This document shows, one piece after another, positions 24,611 through 33,034 of a DNA stretch of 64,000 nt. The stretch covers positions 682,001-746,000 of the forward strand of contig NZ_CP117522.1 in assembly GCF_031679605.1 (NCBI RefSeq), in the 5' to 3' direction. The notes below the pieces were generated by a model. That model worked only from the letters and a program-made list of their open reading frames with translations, did no database searches and was not told where the DNA came from. Source of the DNA: Streptomyces luomodiensis (lineage in GTDB: Bacteria; Actinomycetota; Actinomycetes; Streptomycetales; Streptomycetaceae). The stretch's first letter is position 1. Each line of letters begins with the position of its first letter. Made by a program: the position numbers and the translations under genes.

Positions 24611-25888
24611 GTGACCACCGCCCCGCCTGCCGAGGCAGCGAAGACCACACTGCTGTCCCCCTCACCCACCTCCGTGCCACGGCCCGAGGCACCCGCCGCA
24701 CCCCCGGTCCGCCGGGTGCCGCTCGCCGTGTCCGGGCTGCTCGCCGTGGCGCTGACCGCGTATGTGTGGTCCGCCCACGGGGCCAAGCCCGGCGTCCTGC
24801 TGCTGCTCGGCCTCGCCCTGGGCGTGGCCCTTTTCCACTCCCGCTTCGGCTTCACCTCCGCCTGGCGGCAACTGGTCGCGGTCGGCAATGGCACCGGTAT
24901 GCGCGCCCACACCCTGCTGCTGGGCACCACGGCCACGCTGTTCGCCCTGCTCATCGGCACGAAAACCGGGCTGTTCGGATCGGTGCCCGCGCCCTCGGCG
25001 GGGCCGCTGGGCCTCGGGCTGCTGATCGGCTCGTTCATCTTCGCCGTCGGCATGCAGCTCGGTGGGGCCTGCGCCTCCGGCACCCTCTTCGCGGTGGGCT
25101 CCGGGCAGACGTCGATCCTGCTCACCCTCGGCGGCTTCATCGCCGGTGCGACCCTCGCCGCCTGGCAGTTCGACCTGTGGAAGGACCTGCCCGCGCTGGA
25201 ACCGGTGGTCATGGCCGACCACATCGGCTGGTTCGGCTCCTGGGCGGTGACGATCCTCGTGCTCGCCGCCATCGCGCTGGTCAGCCGTCGTGTCCAGGCC
25301 CGCCGCAACCCGCCGCCGATCGGCCCGGTGCCCTCCGCGCGCGGTGCCGCCGCCCGTGTCCTGCGCGGTTCCTGGCCGCTGGCCGTCGGCGCCCTGGCGC
25401 TGGCCGTCCTGGGCGCCGGCGTACTGCTCGTCTCCGGCGGCGCGTGGGGCGTCACCAGCGCCTTCAGCCTGTGGGGCGCGGAGCTGGTGAGAGCGCTCGG
25501 CGGCCACCCGGAGAGCTGGAGCTGGTGGCAGCAGCCCGGGAACAAGCAGATGCTCGCGGGACCGGTGCTCGCCGACAAGACCAGCCTCACCGACATCGGC
25601 ATCATGATCGGCGCGGCGGTCGCCGCCGCGCTCGGCGGCACCTGGACCCTGCACCGCGGCGTGCCGTGGCGGACGGCGACCGCGGCGGTCCTCGGCGGGG
25701 TGCTGATGGGCATCGGGGCCCGGCTGGCGGGCGGCTGCAACATCGGCGCCTATCTCGCGGGCATCGCCTCGGGCAGCCTGCACGGCTGGGTCTGGGGCGC
25801 CTGCGCCCTCCTCGGCACCTGGGCCGGGCTGAAGCTGCGGCCGCTGTTCGGACTCGGGAACCCGAAGCCGGGCGACGGCGTCTGCTGA
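24611..25888 (+). CDS. YeeE/YedE family (TsuA-like) sulfur-compound transporter
   Basis: 425-aa membrane protein with two homologous halves of about 5 segments each. Signature cysteines lie in MQLGGACASGTLF (first half) and ARLAGGCNIGAYLAG (second half); in thiosulfate importer TsuA/YeeE such cysteines relay the substrate through the membrane. The GTG at 24611 is preferred (GGAG eight bases upstream) over a TTG at 24584. A Cys-rich leader peptide upstream supports a role in sulfur assimilation, probably thiosulfate or another sulfane uptake. There is no TusA/SirA partner next to it. Confidence 0.9.
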   Translation: MTTAPPAEAAKTTLLSPSPTSVPRPEAPAAPPVRRVPLAVSGLLAVALTAYVWSAHGAKPGVLLLLGLALGVALFHSRFGFTSAWRQLVAVGNGTGMRAHTLLLGTTATLFALLIGTKTGLFGSVPAPSAGPLGLGLLIGSFIFAVGMQLGGACASGTLFAVGSGQTSILLTLGGFIAGATLAAWQFDLWKDLPALEPVVMADHIGWFGSWAVTILVLAAIALVSRRVQARRNPPPIGPVPSARGAAARVLRGSWPLAVGALALAVLGAGVLLVSGGAWGVTSAFSLWGAELVRALGGHPESWSWWQQPGNKQMLAGPVLADKTSLTDIGIMIGAAVAAALGGTWTLHRGVPWRTATAAVLGGVLMGIGARLAGGCNIGAYLAGIASGSLHGWVWGACALLGTWAGLKLRPLFGLGNPKPGDGVC

Positions 25889-26052
25889 GAGCCGGGCGCC
25901 GACCCGGTGCCGCCGACGAGTCCCGCCTTCCTCTTGGCGGACGGGGCCCCGGCCGGCAGGCGTGGTTCACCCGCACGCCATGTGCGTGATTCATTGTCAG
26001 AACGGTGTGCCGGTCCGCCGACCGGTCCCGCAGCTGACGAAGGGTGCTCACG

Positions 26053-27483
26053 ATGGTCCCGTCCCCCACCGCTTCCCCGCGCCGTCTCCGCCCGGTCCGC
26101 CATGCCGCCGCGGCGCTGACGCTCGTGGCCGGTGCCGTGGCGATGTCCGCCCTCCCGGCCTGCGCGGCGGCCGGCGCGGACTACGGCACGCCGACCATCG
26201 AGCTGTCCGCCGCGTACCTGTCCGGCGCCGTCGGCGCCACCGGCGATCCGACGGTGACCGTGAAGGTCGGCCAGAGCGGCGCCGACGCGGGTGCGCTCAC
26301 CGTGTCCGCGACCGCCACCACCCATGGCTCGGTCGCCGGGACCGGGGACGTCACGGTGACCGGGACCGGCGCCACCCGCGAGGTGGCCGTACGGGCCCGC
26401 GGCAAGGGCTACACCGACCTCACCCTCGAGGTGCACGGGCTCGGCGGCGAGACCGCCACCACCACCCTGCACTACGCGGCCTCCGGCGCCGTACAAAACG
26501 CCGCCGACACCCGCTACCTCACCGGCTCCAGCGACTCCTCCGCCGCCGTGGACGTCGGTGGCGGCTACCTGGTCGTCGCCGACGACGAGTCCAACGTCCT
26601 GCGCCTGTACCGCCGCGACGCCTCCGGCGCACCGGTGCGCACCTGGGACGTCGGCTCCGGCCTCGACGTCGACAAGGAGATCGACATCGAGGCCGCGGCC
26701 CGCGTCGGCGACACCATCTACTGGACCGGCTCGCTGGGCAACAACAAGGACGGCGAGCCGAAGGAGGACCGCTTCACCCTCTTCACCACCACCGTCTCCG
26801 GTTCAGGCGCCGACACCGAGCTCGAGGTCGGCGGTTCGTACCAGGGCCTGCGCGACGACCTGGTGGCCTGGGACAAGGCCAACGGCGACCGGCTGGGCTT
26901 CGCCGAGGGCACGGCGGACGGCCAGGTGCCCAAGCAGATCGACGGGTTCAACGTCGAGGGCCTGGAGTTCGCGCCCGGCTCCGGCTCCACCGCGTACATC
27001 GGCTTCCGGGCGCCGCTGGTGCCGCCCGCCGACGGCGGCGCGGCGCTGCTGGTTCCGGTCACCAACATCGACCGGCTCGCCCGGTCCGTCGGCAGCGAGG
27101 ACACCCACGCCACCTTCGGCGACCCGATCACCCTCGACCTCGGCGGCCTGAGCGTCCGCGACATCCGCCGCAACGACAAGGGCCAGTACCTGATCGTGGC
27201 CGGTTCCTGGGCGGCGGAGGACAACAGCGCCCCGTACGCGCTCTACTCCTGGGACGGCGTCGCCGGACACCAGCCGGTCAAGCGGCTCGACCTGCCGACC
27301 GCCGACCCGGGCGGCTGGGAGTCCGTGGTGGACGTGCCCGACCTCTCGGCGCCCGGCGCCCAGGCCCAGGTGATCACCGACAGCGGTTCGGCCGACCTGT
27401 ACGGGGACGGCACCGAGGCCAAGGACCTGGAGCACGAGGAGTGGCGGAAGTCCCGGTCGGTCCGCTTCTCCCTGAACTCCTGA
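26053..27483 (+). CDS. Secreted beta-propeller-like protein (DUF3616-like)
   Basis: 476-aa exported protein. A twin-Arg-poor Sec signal (about 1-38, ending ALPACAAAG) is followed by an Ig/BIG-like beta domain (about 45-140, alternating TVTVKV and LTVSATATT strands) and a C-terminal region of blade-like repeats (VDVGGGYLVVADDESNVLRLY, then DIEAAARVGDTIYWTGS) resembling DUF3616 proteins. Enzyme activity unknown. The ATG at 26053 fits GAAGG at 26038-26042; a GTG at 26044 is too close to it. It is convergent with the Cip1-like gene, 24 bp apart, with no clear terminator between. Confidence 0.72.
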   Translation: MVPSPTASPRRLRPVRHAAAALTLVAGAVAMSALPACAAAGADYGTPTIELSAAYLSGAVGATGDPTVTVKVGQSGADAGALTVSATATTHGSVAGTGDVTVTGTGATREVAVRARGKGYTDLTLEVHGLGGETATTTLHYAASGAVQNAADTRYLTGSSDSSAAVDVGGGYLVVADDESNVLRLYRRDASGAPVRTWDVGSGLDVDKEIDIEAAARVGDTIYWTGSLGNNKDGEPKEDRFTLFTTTVSGSGADTELEVGGSYQGLRDDLVAWDKANGDRLGFAEGTADGQVPKQIDGFNVEGLEFAPGSGSTAYIGFRAPLVPPADGGAALLVPVTNIDRLARSVGSEDTHATFGDPITLDLGGLSVRDIRRNDKGQYLIVAGSWAAEDNSAPYALYSWDGVAGHQPVKRLDLPTADPGGWESVVDVPDLSAPGAQAQVITDSGSADLYGDGTEAKDLEHEEWRKSRSVRFSLNS

Positions 27484-27507
27484 CGCGCCGGGGTACCCGA
27501 CAGGTCG

Positions 27508-28296
27508 TCAGCAGCCGATACGGGTGGTGCCCACGGCCACGTCGTCGTACCAGAGGGTGTCATCGCCCTCGCCGTAGCTCTCCCAGCCCAGCCGCAGATC
27601 GCCCGGGGCGGGCCGCCACCCGCCCCGGCTGAGCCACTGCTGGTCGACGTCCTGGGTCGGGGTGCCGTCGACCACCAGGCCGGTGACGAGCGCGCCGTTC
27701 ACCCAGGTGTCCAGGTGGCCCGCGGTGCGGTCGAGGCGGAACTCCAGACATGTCCAGGTGTCCACGGGCAACGGAGCACTGAGCGCGACGCCCGCCGGGC
27801 TCTGGGCCGGGAGCGTGGCGTCGTCCGACTCGCGGTTCCACTGGAGCGCCTTGTTCTGGCCGCCCATGCGCAGGTCCTTGCCGCTGTCGTTGGCATCGCG
27901 CAGGGCGGCGAACGTGACGTGCTGGGCGGGCAGCGCGGTGGTGTGGCGGACCCAGAAGCGGGCGTAGAGGTCTCCGCCGGACGGCAGACCGGTGAGCGAG
28001 GTGCCGGCGAAGGCGTGGTTGCAGTACCCCGCCTTGCCCGTGATCCGCACCGACTTGGTGCCGCCGTGGGCCGTCGTGGTGTCCACGGTCGCGGTGCCGG
28101 TGCCCGAGCAGTTGGCGACGGCCGTGGTCCAGCGGCCGGCGGGGGTGGTCCCGGTCTGGGACTCGAAGTCCTCGCAGAAGCCATCGGCGGCGCAGGCCGC
28201 CGGCCGTGCCGAGGCCCGGGGCGCGGCCGGGGCGGTCAGCGCCAGCGCCACGGCCACCGCGGCGGCGGCCAGAGCGCGGTGTGCTGTGAGGGTCAT
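27508..28296 (-). CDS. Secreted Cip1-like cellulose-associated protein
   Basis: 262-aa secreted protein. The Sec signal (1-34) ends in an Ala-rich cleavage site, then ADGFCEDFES starts a beta-jelly-roll resembling the Cip1 family seen in Trichoderma and Streptomyces secretomes on cellulose. Cysteines (about 37, 42, 62, 86, 181 and the C-terminal residue) suggest disulfides. GGAGG precedes ATG 28294-28296. A perfect CebR-type box 68-81 bp upstream predicts repression relieved by cellobiose, supporting a plant-biomass role. The catalytic activity of the family is unsettled. Confidence 0.72.
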   Translation of the reverse strand: MTLTAHRALAAAAVAVALALTAPAAPRASARPAACAADGFCEDFESQTGTTPAGRWTTAVANCSGTGTATVDTTTAHGGTKSVRITGKAGYCNHAFAGTSLTGLPSGGDLYARFWVRHTTALPAQHVTFAALRDANDSGKDLRMGGQNKALQWNRESDDATLPAQSPAGVALSAPLPVDTWTCLEFRLDRTAGHLDTWVNGALVTGLVVDGTPTQDVDQQWLSRGGWRPAPGDLRLGWESYGEGDDTLWYDDVAVGTTRIGC

Positions 28297-28363
28297 GGGG
28301 GTGTCCTCCGGCTGGTCATGACGGTAGGTCAGGTTGGGACGGTCGGTCAGATGGGGTTTGTTT

Positions 28364-28377
28364 TGGGAGCGCTCCCA
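28364..28377. promoter_or_regulatory. CebR-type box (cello-oligosaccharide repressor site)
   Basis: TGGGAGCGCTCCCA is a perfect 14-bp palindrome and matches the published CebR operator of Streptomyces exactly. It is 68 bp upstream of the Cip1-like gene, in promoter position for that minus-strand gene. The LacI-family CebR itself is not in the window. Confidence 0.9.
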
Positions 28378-28497
28378 CGCTCTCCTTGGCGCGCACTGTA
28401 ACCCGTACATGACAAACCCGGAAGGCTGTGATCCGGCCTGATGTACGATGCCGACGGTCAGGGTGAGTGTGATCGGTTCGAAGGGAGCCGCGTCGCG

Positions 28498-28584
28498 ATG
28501 GCACACCAGCTGGGTGTCCCACGGTTCGCGACGCGTCGCCACATCGACTTCCAGCGGGTTTCCAGCGCGATCTGTCGGGCCTGA
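28498..28584 (+). CDS. Cys-Arg leader peptide (28 aa) of the GNAT/MFS/LLM sulfur operon
   Basis: ATG 28498 opens a 28-codon ORF ending RRHIDFQRVSSAICRA. HIDxxRV-SAxCR is the pattern of the putative leader peptides that precede sulfur and sulfonate genes across Streptomyces. It ends 295 bp before the GNAT gene, leaving room for an attenuator. GAAGGGAG lies 11 nt upstream. The remaining gap (28585-28879) shows no other convincing gene; a 60-codon frame at 28701-28883 was not accepted. Confidence 0.75.
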   Translation: MAHQLGVPRFATRRHIDFQRVSSAICRA

Positions 28585-28879
28585 TCCCCGACACCGCCAT
28601 CGCGCGCCCCTCTCCGTCTCCCCGGCCCTTTTCTGTCCGGGGCCCGGCCGTGCGCGCGCTTCCCTCACCCCTCACTCCCCCACCCTCGGGAGCCCACGGC
28701 ATGCCCCTCACCCTTCCGGCCTTCGTTTCGCACCCGAGGTGCTCCGCGGCCGACTGGACGCGCCGGCGGTCGCGGCCCGTGTCGCGCCCGTTCCGCGAGG
28801 CATACGAAGAGGCCGCCTCGCGCGAACGCTTCGGAGTGCCCCGTCCCGTCAATCGTCACGCCGTCACCGGGAGCCCCTC

Positions 28880-30007
28880 ATGAGCAAGCCCGTCAAGCAG
28901 GTCCATCTCGGCGCCGCGTTCCCCGGCGTGAAGGCTCGCACCCGCCCCGCACCGCGGCGCGGCGGCATGAGCCCCGCCCGCGCCGCCACCCCCACCGGTG
29001 TCGGCGTCCGTACCGCCCGGCCGGACGAGTACGAGCTGATCGCGGACCTGACCGTCGAGGGCTTCCGCAGCCGCAACAGCGCACCCCGGCCGCAGCGGCT
29101 GGCCCTGATGCGCGACACGCCCGGCCGGGCCTGTGCCGGTGATCTGCTGGTGGCCGTCGACGGGCCGAGCGGCACGCTGATCGGGACCGCGAGCCTGTTG
29201 CGCTCCGGGAGCGGATACGCCCGCCTCGCGCTGCCCGACGAGGCCGAACTGCGGCTGCTGGCCGTGCTGCCCGCGTACCGCGGCCACGGGGCCGGGAACG
29301 CGCTGCTGGCCGAGGCCATCGAGCGCGCCCGGGGCTGGGGGGTGCGTGCCCTGGTCCTGGACACCGGCCCGGACAACGTGTTCTCGCAGCGGGTCTACCA
29401 CCGGCTCGGCTTCGTCCGGCAGTACGCCCGCGAGGCACACGAGAACCGGCGCCGGGAGGTGAGGACGGCCGTCTTCTCCCATGACCTCGGCCCGGTCCCG
29501 GCCGACGGCATCACCATCCGGCTCGCCACTCCGGACGAGCACGCCCGGGTGGCGCGGATCACCGAGGCCGCCTACGCCCACGACTACCCGCTCGCCGAGG
29601 ACTACCGGACCGAGTTGCGGGCCGTGGGCCCGCGGGCCAGGGACCACGAGGTGTGGATCGCGGTCGACCGGAGCACCGGCGGCATCCTGGGCACCGTGGC
29701 GACACCTCGGCCCGGCGGCCACATCTCCCGGCTGGGACGCGCCGGGGAGCTGGATTTCCGGCTGCTGGCGGTGGCCCCGGAGGCGCGCCGCCGCGGTGTC
29801 GGCGCACTGCTGGTCGAGCATGTGGTCACCCTGGCACGGTCCCGGGACCTCGCGCGGGTGGTGATGAACAGCGGCGCGCTGATGACGGGAGCACACCGGC
29901 TGTACGAGCGGCTCGGCTTCCGCAGACTGCCCGAACGGGAGGGGCTGGTGGCCGGCGGGCATCCGGTGTACGCCTTCGGCCTCGAGCTGCCGGCGCCTGC
30001 GGCATGA
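28880..30007 (+). CDS. Double-GNAT acetyltransferase with an LLM-monooxygenase-like N-terminal scar
   Basis: 375-aa protein with two GNAT domains: about 40-165 (acetyl-CoA loop AYRGHGAGNALL at 132-143) and about 180-370 (loop EARRRGVGALLVEH near 298). Acceptor unknown. Residues 1-17 (MSKPVKQVHLGAAFPGV) look like the conserved opening of NtaA/SnaA/DszA-type flavin monooxygenases and do not belong to a GNAT fold, so the gene start appears captured from a deleted monooxygenase gene. GGGAG precedes ATG 28880. A second in-frame ATG at residue 30 would give a plain double GNAT. The stop overlaps the MFS start (ATGA). Confidence 0.82.
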   Translation: MSKPVKQVHLGAAFPGVKARTRPAPRRGGMSPARAATPTGVGVRTARPDEYELIADLTVEGFRSRNSAPRPQRLALMRDTPGRACAGDLLVAVDGPSGTLIGTASLLRSGSGYARLALPDEAELRLLAVLPAYRGHGAGNALLAEAIERARGWGVRALVLDTGPDNVFSQRVYHRLGFVRQYAREAHENRRREVRTAVFSHDLGPVPADGITIRLATPDEHARVARITEAAYAHDYPLAEDYRTELRAVGPRARDHEVWIAVDRSTGGILGTVATPRPGGHISRLGRAGELDFRLLAVAPEARRRGVGALLVEHVVTLARSRDLARVVMNSGALMTGAHRLYERLGFRRLPEREGLVAGGHPVYAFGLELPAPAA

Positions 30008-31509
30008 CGCCGGCCTCCGTCCGCTTCGACGCGGCCCGGCGCCGGGTGATCGTGGTGTGCATGGCAGCCGGGGTCACCACCCTGCTGGACCAGTCCGTCC
30101 TCAACATCGCGATACCCGTGCTGCGCACCTCGCTGCACGCGGGCGCCACCGATGTGCAGTGGATCGTGGCCGGGTACTCCCTCGCGTTCGGCCTCGCACT
30201 CGTTCCCGGGGGCCGCCTCGGCGACGTCCACGGACGGAAGAAGTTCTTCCTCGCCGGTCTCGCGATGTTCACGGCGGTCGGCGCGGTGGCCGCCACGGCC
30301 GACCGCCCGTGGCTGGTGATCGCGGCCAGACTGTTCCAGGGGGCCGGTGCGGGCCTGGTCAACTCCCAGGTGATCGGCACCATCCAGGACGTGTTCAGCG
30401 GCCAGGACCGGGCGCGGGCGCTGGGTCTGTACGCGGTGACGAGCGGCCTGGCGACCGCACTCGGCCCACCCCTGGGCGGGGCATTGATCGCGGCCACCGG
30501 ACCTGATCCCGGCTGGCGGCTCACCTTCCTGCTGAACGTCCCCTTCGGACTGGCCACCCTCGTGCTCGCCGCGCGCCATCTGCCTCCGCCCCGGGGCACC
30601 GCCGGCCACACCGATCTGGACCCGGTCGGGCTGGGGCTGGCCGGGGCCCTGGCCCTGGTGGCGATGGTCCCGTTCATCCAGGTCCCCACGAGCGCGGGCG
30701 CCACGGTGGCCTGGGGGGCCGCCGGATGCGCGGCGCTGGCGCTCCTCCCGTACTGGCAGCGCCGTTACGCCCGCTCGGGCCACCATCCGCTGCTGCATCC
30801 CGCCCTCGCCCGGTCCGCGCCCTTCGCGCTGGGCACGGTCGTGGCGATGGCGCAGTTCGGCACCTCGATCGCCGCCTCGCTGGTGCTGACCATGTTCCTG
30901 CAAGACGGTCTGGGGCTCTCCGCCTTCGCCGCCGCCGCGGTCACACTGCCCTCGGCGGTGGCGATGGGGGTCTCGTCGGCGCTGGCCTGGCGCGTGGTGC
31001 GGCGCCTCGGGCGGCATACGGTGACGGCCGGCCTCGCACTGGGCACGAGTGCCCTGCTGGCGAGCGGTCTGGCCGCGCTGCGGGCCCCGGCTCCGCTCCT
31101 CCCGGCGATCCTCGCCCTGGCCCAGTTCTGCATGGGGACCGCCTCGGGACTGACGGTCTCGCCCAACCAGGCACTGGTGCTGCGCCACGCTCCACCGGAG
31201 GCGGCCGGGGTGGCCGGAGGGGTTCTCCAGATGTCCCAGCGCATCGCGGCGGCGGTGAGCGTCTCGGCCATCTCCGGGGTGTACCTCCACACGTCGGCAG
31301 CGGGCGCGCTCCACCACCGGTCGTCCTACTGGCACGCGAGCCTCACCCTTGTGGGCGTGATGGCCGTCGCCCTGGCGGTGTCGGTCCTGCGGGGCGCGGG
31401 AGGAGATGTCTCCTCCCCGTCCGTACGGACCGGCTGGGCCCGGCGGCCCCGCCGGTCCCGCCGGCGGACACCGCCGACACACAACTGTCATACAGGAAAG
31501 GAAATGTGA
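30004..31509 (+). CDS. MFS transporter, DHA2 (14-TMS) drug-efflux family
   Basis: 501-aa proton-coupled exporter with about 14 hydrophobic segments. Segment 1 carries TTLLDQSVLNIAIPVL (family motif around an acidic residue), followed by GRLGDVHGRKKFF (motif A) and GLATALGPPLGGAL (motif C). The C-terminal 35 residues are Arg/Thr-rich and cytosolic. It is coupled to the GNAT gene by ATGA and followed 26 bp later by an LLM oxidoreductase. Within this sulfur-type operon it may export a desulfurised or acetylated product. Confidence 0.9.
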   Translation: MTPASVRFDAARRRVIVVCMAAGVTTLLDQSVLNIAIPVLRTSLHAGATDVQWIVAGYSLAFGLALVPGGRLGDVHGRKKFFLAGLAMFTAVGAVAATADRPWLVIAARLFQGAGAGLVNSQVIGTIQDVFSGQDRARALGLYAVTSGLATALGPPLGGALIAATGPDPGWRLTFLLNVPFGLATLVLAARHLPPPRGTAGHTDLDPVGLGLAGALALVAMVPFIQVPTSAGATVAWGAAGCAALALLPYWQRRYARSGHHPLLHPALARSAPFALGTVVAMAQFGTSIAASLVLTMFLQDGLGLSAFAAAAVTLPSAVAMGVSSALAWRVVRRLGRHTVTAGLALGTSALLASGLAALRAPAPLLPAILALAQFCMGTASGLTVSPNQALVLRHAPPEAAGVAGGVLQMSQRIAAAVSVSAISGVYLHTSAAGALHHRSSYWHASLTLVGVMAVALAVSVLRGAGGDVSSPSVRTGWARRPRRSRRRTPPTHNCHTGKEM

Positions 31510-31535
31510 GGTCGGCCCCGTCGGTTTGCGCTGAC

Positions 31536-32459
31536 ATGACTGTGGGAGTAGCACTCAACGCGGCAGCCGCCGAAAACCAGATCGACACCACTGTGGGCCT
31601 GGCCAGAGAAGCCTCGGCCGCGGGGCTGCGGTCCGCCTGGTTCGGACAGACCTTCGGCGCCGACTCGCCCCAGCTCGCGGCGATCGTCGGACGTGAGGTA
31701 CCGGATCTCCAGGTGGGCACGTCCGCGATCCCGGTCTTCGGGCGCCACCCGTTGCTCGTCTCCAGCCAGGCCCAGACCGCGCAGGCGGCCACCCACGGCC
31801 GGTATCACCTCGGACTCGCGCTCGGCACCAAGCTCCTCACCGAGGGGGGCTTCGGCATCCCGTTCGAACGGCCCGTCGCCCGGCTGCGTGAATTCCTGAC
31901 CGCGCTGCGGCAGTTGACCGAGACCGGCACCGCCGACTTCCACGGCGAACTGCTCACGGCGGCCACGCCGGTGTCCGCGCGGGTGCCGGGCGCCGAGTCC
32001 GGCGTGCCGCTGCTCGTCGCCGCGATGGGCCCGCGGGCGCTGCGGGTCAGCGGTGAGCTGGCGGACGGGATCCTGCCCTACCTGGCCGGACCCCGTGCCC
32101 TGGCCGAGCACATCGTCCCGGCCGTCACCGCGGCGGCGGAGGCCGCGGGGCGTCCCGCGCCCCGCATCGTGGCGCTCGTGCACGGTGTGGTCACCGACGA
32201 CGCCGACTCCGTGCGCGAGACGGCGGCCGGGCAGCTCGCGTTCTACGAGCAGATCCCCTCCTACGCGCGGGTCATCGGACTCTCCGGCGGCACCCGGGCC
32301 GTCGATGTCGCGGTGATCGGCGACGAGAAGACCGTGGCCGACGAGGTGCGGCGCTACAGGGACGCCGGGGCGACGGAGGTGGTGTTCTCGGGTACGGAGA
32401 TCGCCGGAGCGGCCGCCCGGCGCCGCACCTGGGAACTGCTGGGGGAACTGGCGGGCTGA
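31536..32459 (+). CDS. LLM class F420/flavin-dependent oxidoreductase (TIGR03564-like)
   Basis: 307-aa (alpha/beta)8-barrel of the luciferase-like monooxygenase superfamily. It shows the opening VGVALNAAAAENQID, ARE-ASAAGLRSAWFGQTFGADS, the HPLLVSSQAQTAQAATHGR helix and the GLALGTKLL loop, the pattern of F420-dependent LLM proteins of the MSMEG_4141/TIGR03564 type. The cofactor (F420 versus FMN) is inferred. ATG 31536 has no good ribosome binding site close by, so it may rely on coupling or a leaderless start. It is the last complete gene of the leader-GNAT-MFS-LLM transcript. Confidence 0.87.
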   Translation: MTVGVALNAAAAENQIDTTVGLAREASAAGLRSAWFGQTFGADSPQLAAIVGREVPDLQVGTSAIPVFGRHPLLVSSQAQTAQAATHGRYHLGLALGTKLLTEGGFGIPFERPVARLREFLTALRQLTETGTADFHGELLTAATPVSARVPGAESGVPLLVAAMGPRALRVSGELADGILPYLAGPRALAEHIVPAVTAAAEAAGRPAPRIVALVHGVVTDDADSVRETAAGQLAFYEQIPSYARVIGLSGGTRAVDVAVIGDEKTVADEVRRYRDAGATEVVFSGTEIAGAAARRRTWELLGELAG

Positions 32460-32460
32460 C

Positions 32461-32718
32461 GCGGGGCTGTCCGCCGGGACCGCCGGTCTGCTCTTCGCCG
32501 TCACCTCGGTGCTCGGCATCCCCCTGTCCTTCGCACTGGCCTCGGTCGCCGGGCGGCTGCCCGGTCAGAGCGGGATCGCCGTGGCGATCGGCCTGTTCGG
32601 ACTCGCCGGGTACGCCGGGCCGTGGGCCGCACCGGGTGACGCCCCGGCACCGCCCCGCCGACGTCCACGCGCATGGCCTCTGTGCCCATCCTGTGAAATG
32701 TTTTGTATCGGATTCTGA
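32461..32718 (+). pseudogene. Truncated MFS transporter (CynX/NimT-like), internal fragment only
   Basis: Directly after the LLM stop, frame 32461 encodes AGLSAGTAGLLFAVTSVLG then IPLSFALASVAGRLPGQSG and a further hydrophobic segment: two to three membrane helices of a cyanate-type (CynX) MFS carrier with the GLSxGxAGLL and LASxxGRLPGQ motifs. There is no start codon in reach, homology stops near 32640, and the frame runs into unrelated sequence until TGA 32716. Both ends of the original gene are missing, so this is a deletion scar. Confidence 0.68.
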
Positions 32719-32721
32719 TAC
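32705..32721. promoter_or_regulatory. Inverted repeat in the promoter region of the peptide/sulfur ABC operon
   Basis: GTATC (32705-32709) and GATAC (32717-32721) are separated by 7 bp in a locally AT-rich stretch, 40 bp before the leader peptide ORF at 32762. Position and composition fit promoter/operator DNA. The regulator is unknown. Confidence 0.4.
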
Positions 32722-32761
32722 GCCGTTGTGCGGCGCGGCGCGATCGTCCAGTCTTCTACCC

Positions 32762-32854
32762 ATGCCGCGTCGCCATGTCCCCGAGTACACCAGCTTCTGC
32801 CTGGTGCTCATCGGTGTGCACGCGCACGCGGTGTCCGACATCCACTGTCGCTGA
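32762..32854 (+). CDS. Cys-Arg leader peptide (30 aa) of the ABC importer operon
   Basis: ATG 32762 opens a 30-codon ORF with Cys at 13 and 29, ending VHAHAVSDIHCR and stop. The SDIHCR end matches the class of Streptomyces sulfur leader peptides. It stops 180 bp before the substrate-binding-protein gene; that gap has no other gene and can hold an attenuator. An internal GTG could be the true start, giving a shorter peptide with the same end. Confidence 0.7.
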   Translation: MPRRHVPEYTSFCLVLIGVHAHAVSDIHCR

Positions 32855-33034
32855 GCCCCGGGCTCAGCGAGGCGCCCTCTCGCGTCTGTGGCGTCGTCAT
32901 CCCCCCGAGCCCGGCTCCGGCACCCTTCACCCCCCCAAGTCGTCGGTGCGGTCTCGTACGGGTCAGCGCTTCCCTGCCCAGCTGATTCCCGATGCCTTCC
33001 GACGGCTCTCCCGTCCTGAAAGGCATCGACTTCC

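Noticed and set aside
26000..26052. ATGTGCGTGATTCATTGT before the secreted propeller gene considered as a fourth Cys leader peptide
   Set aside because: The frame has no stop within leader length and lacks the Cys-Arg end.
28701..28883. 60-codon plus-strand ORF before the GNAT gene, with GGAG upstream and ATGA overlap with the GNAT start
   Set aside because: Sequence is Arg/Ser/Pro-rich with no family, and it lies in the presumed attenuator region. It may be a relic but cannot be supported as a gene.
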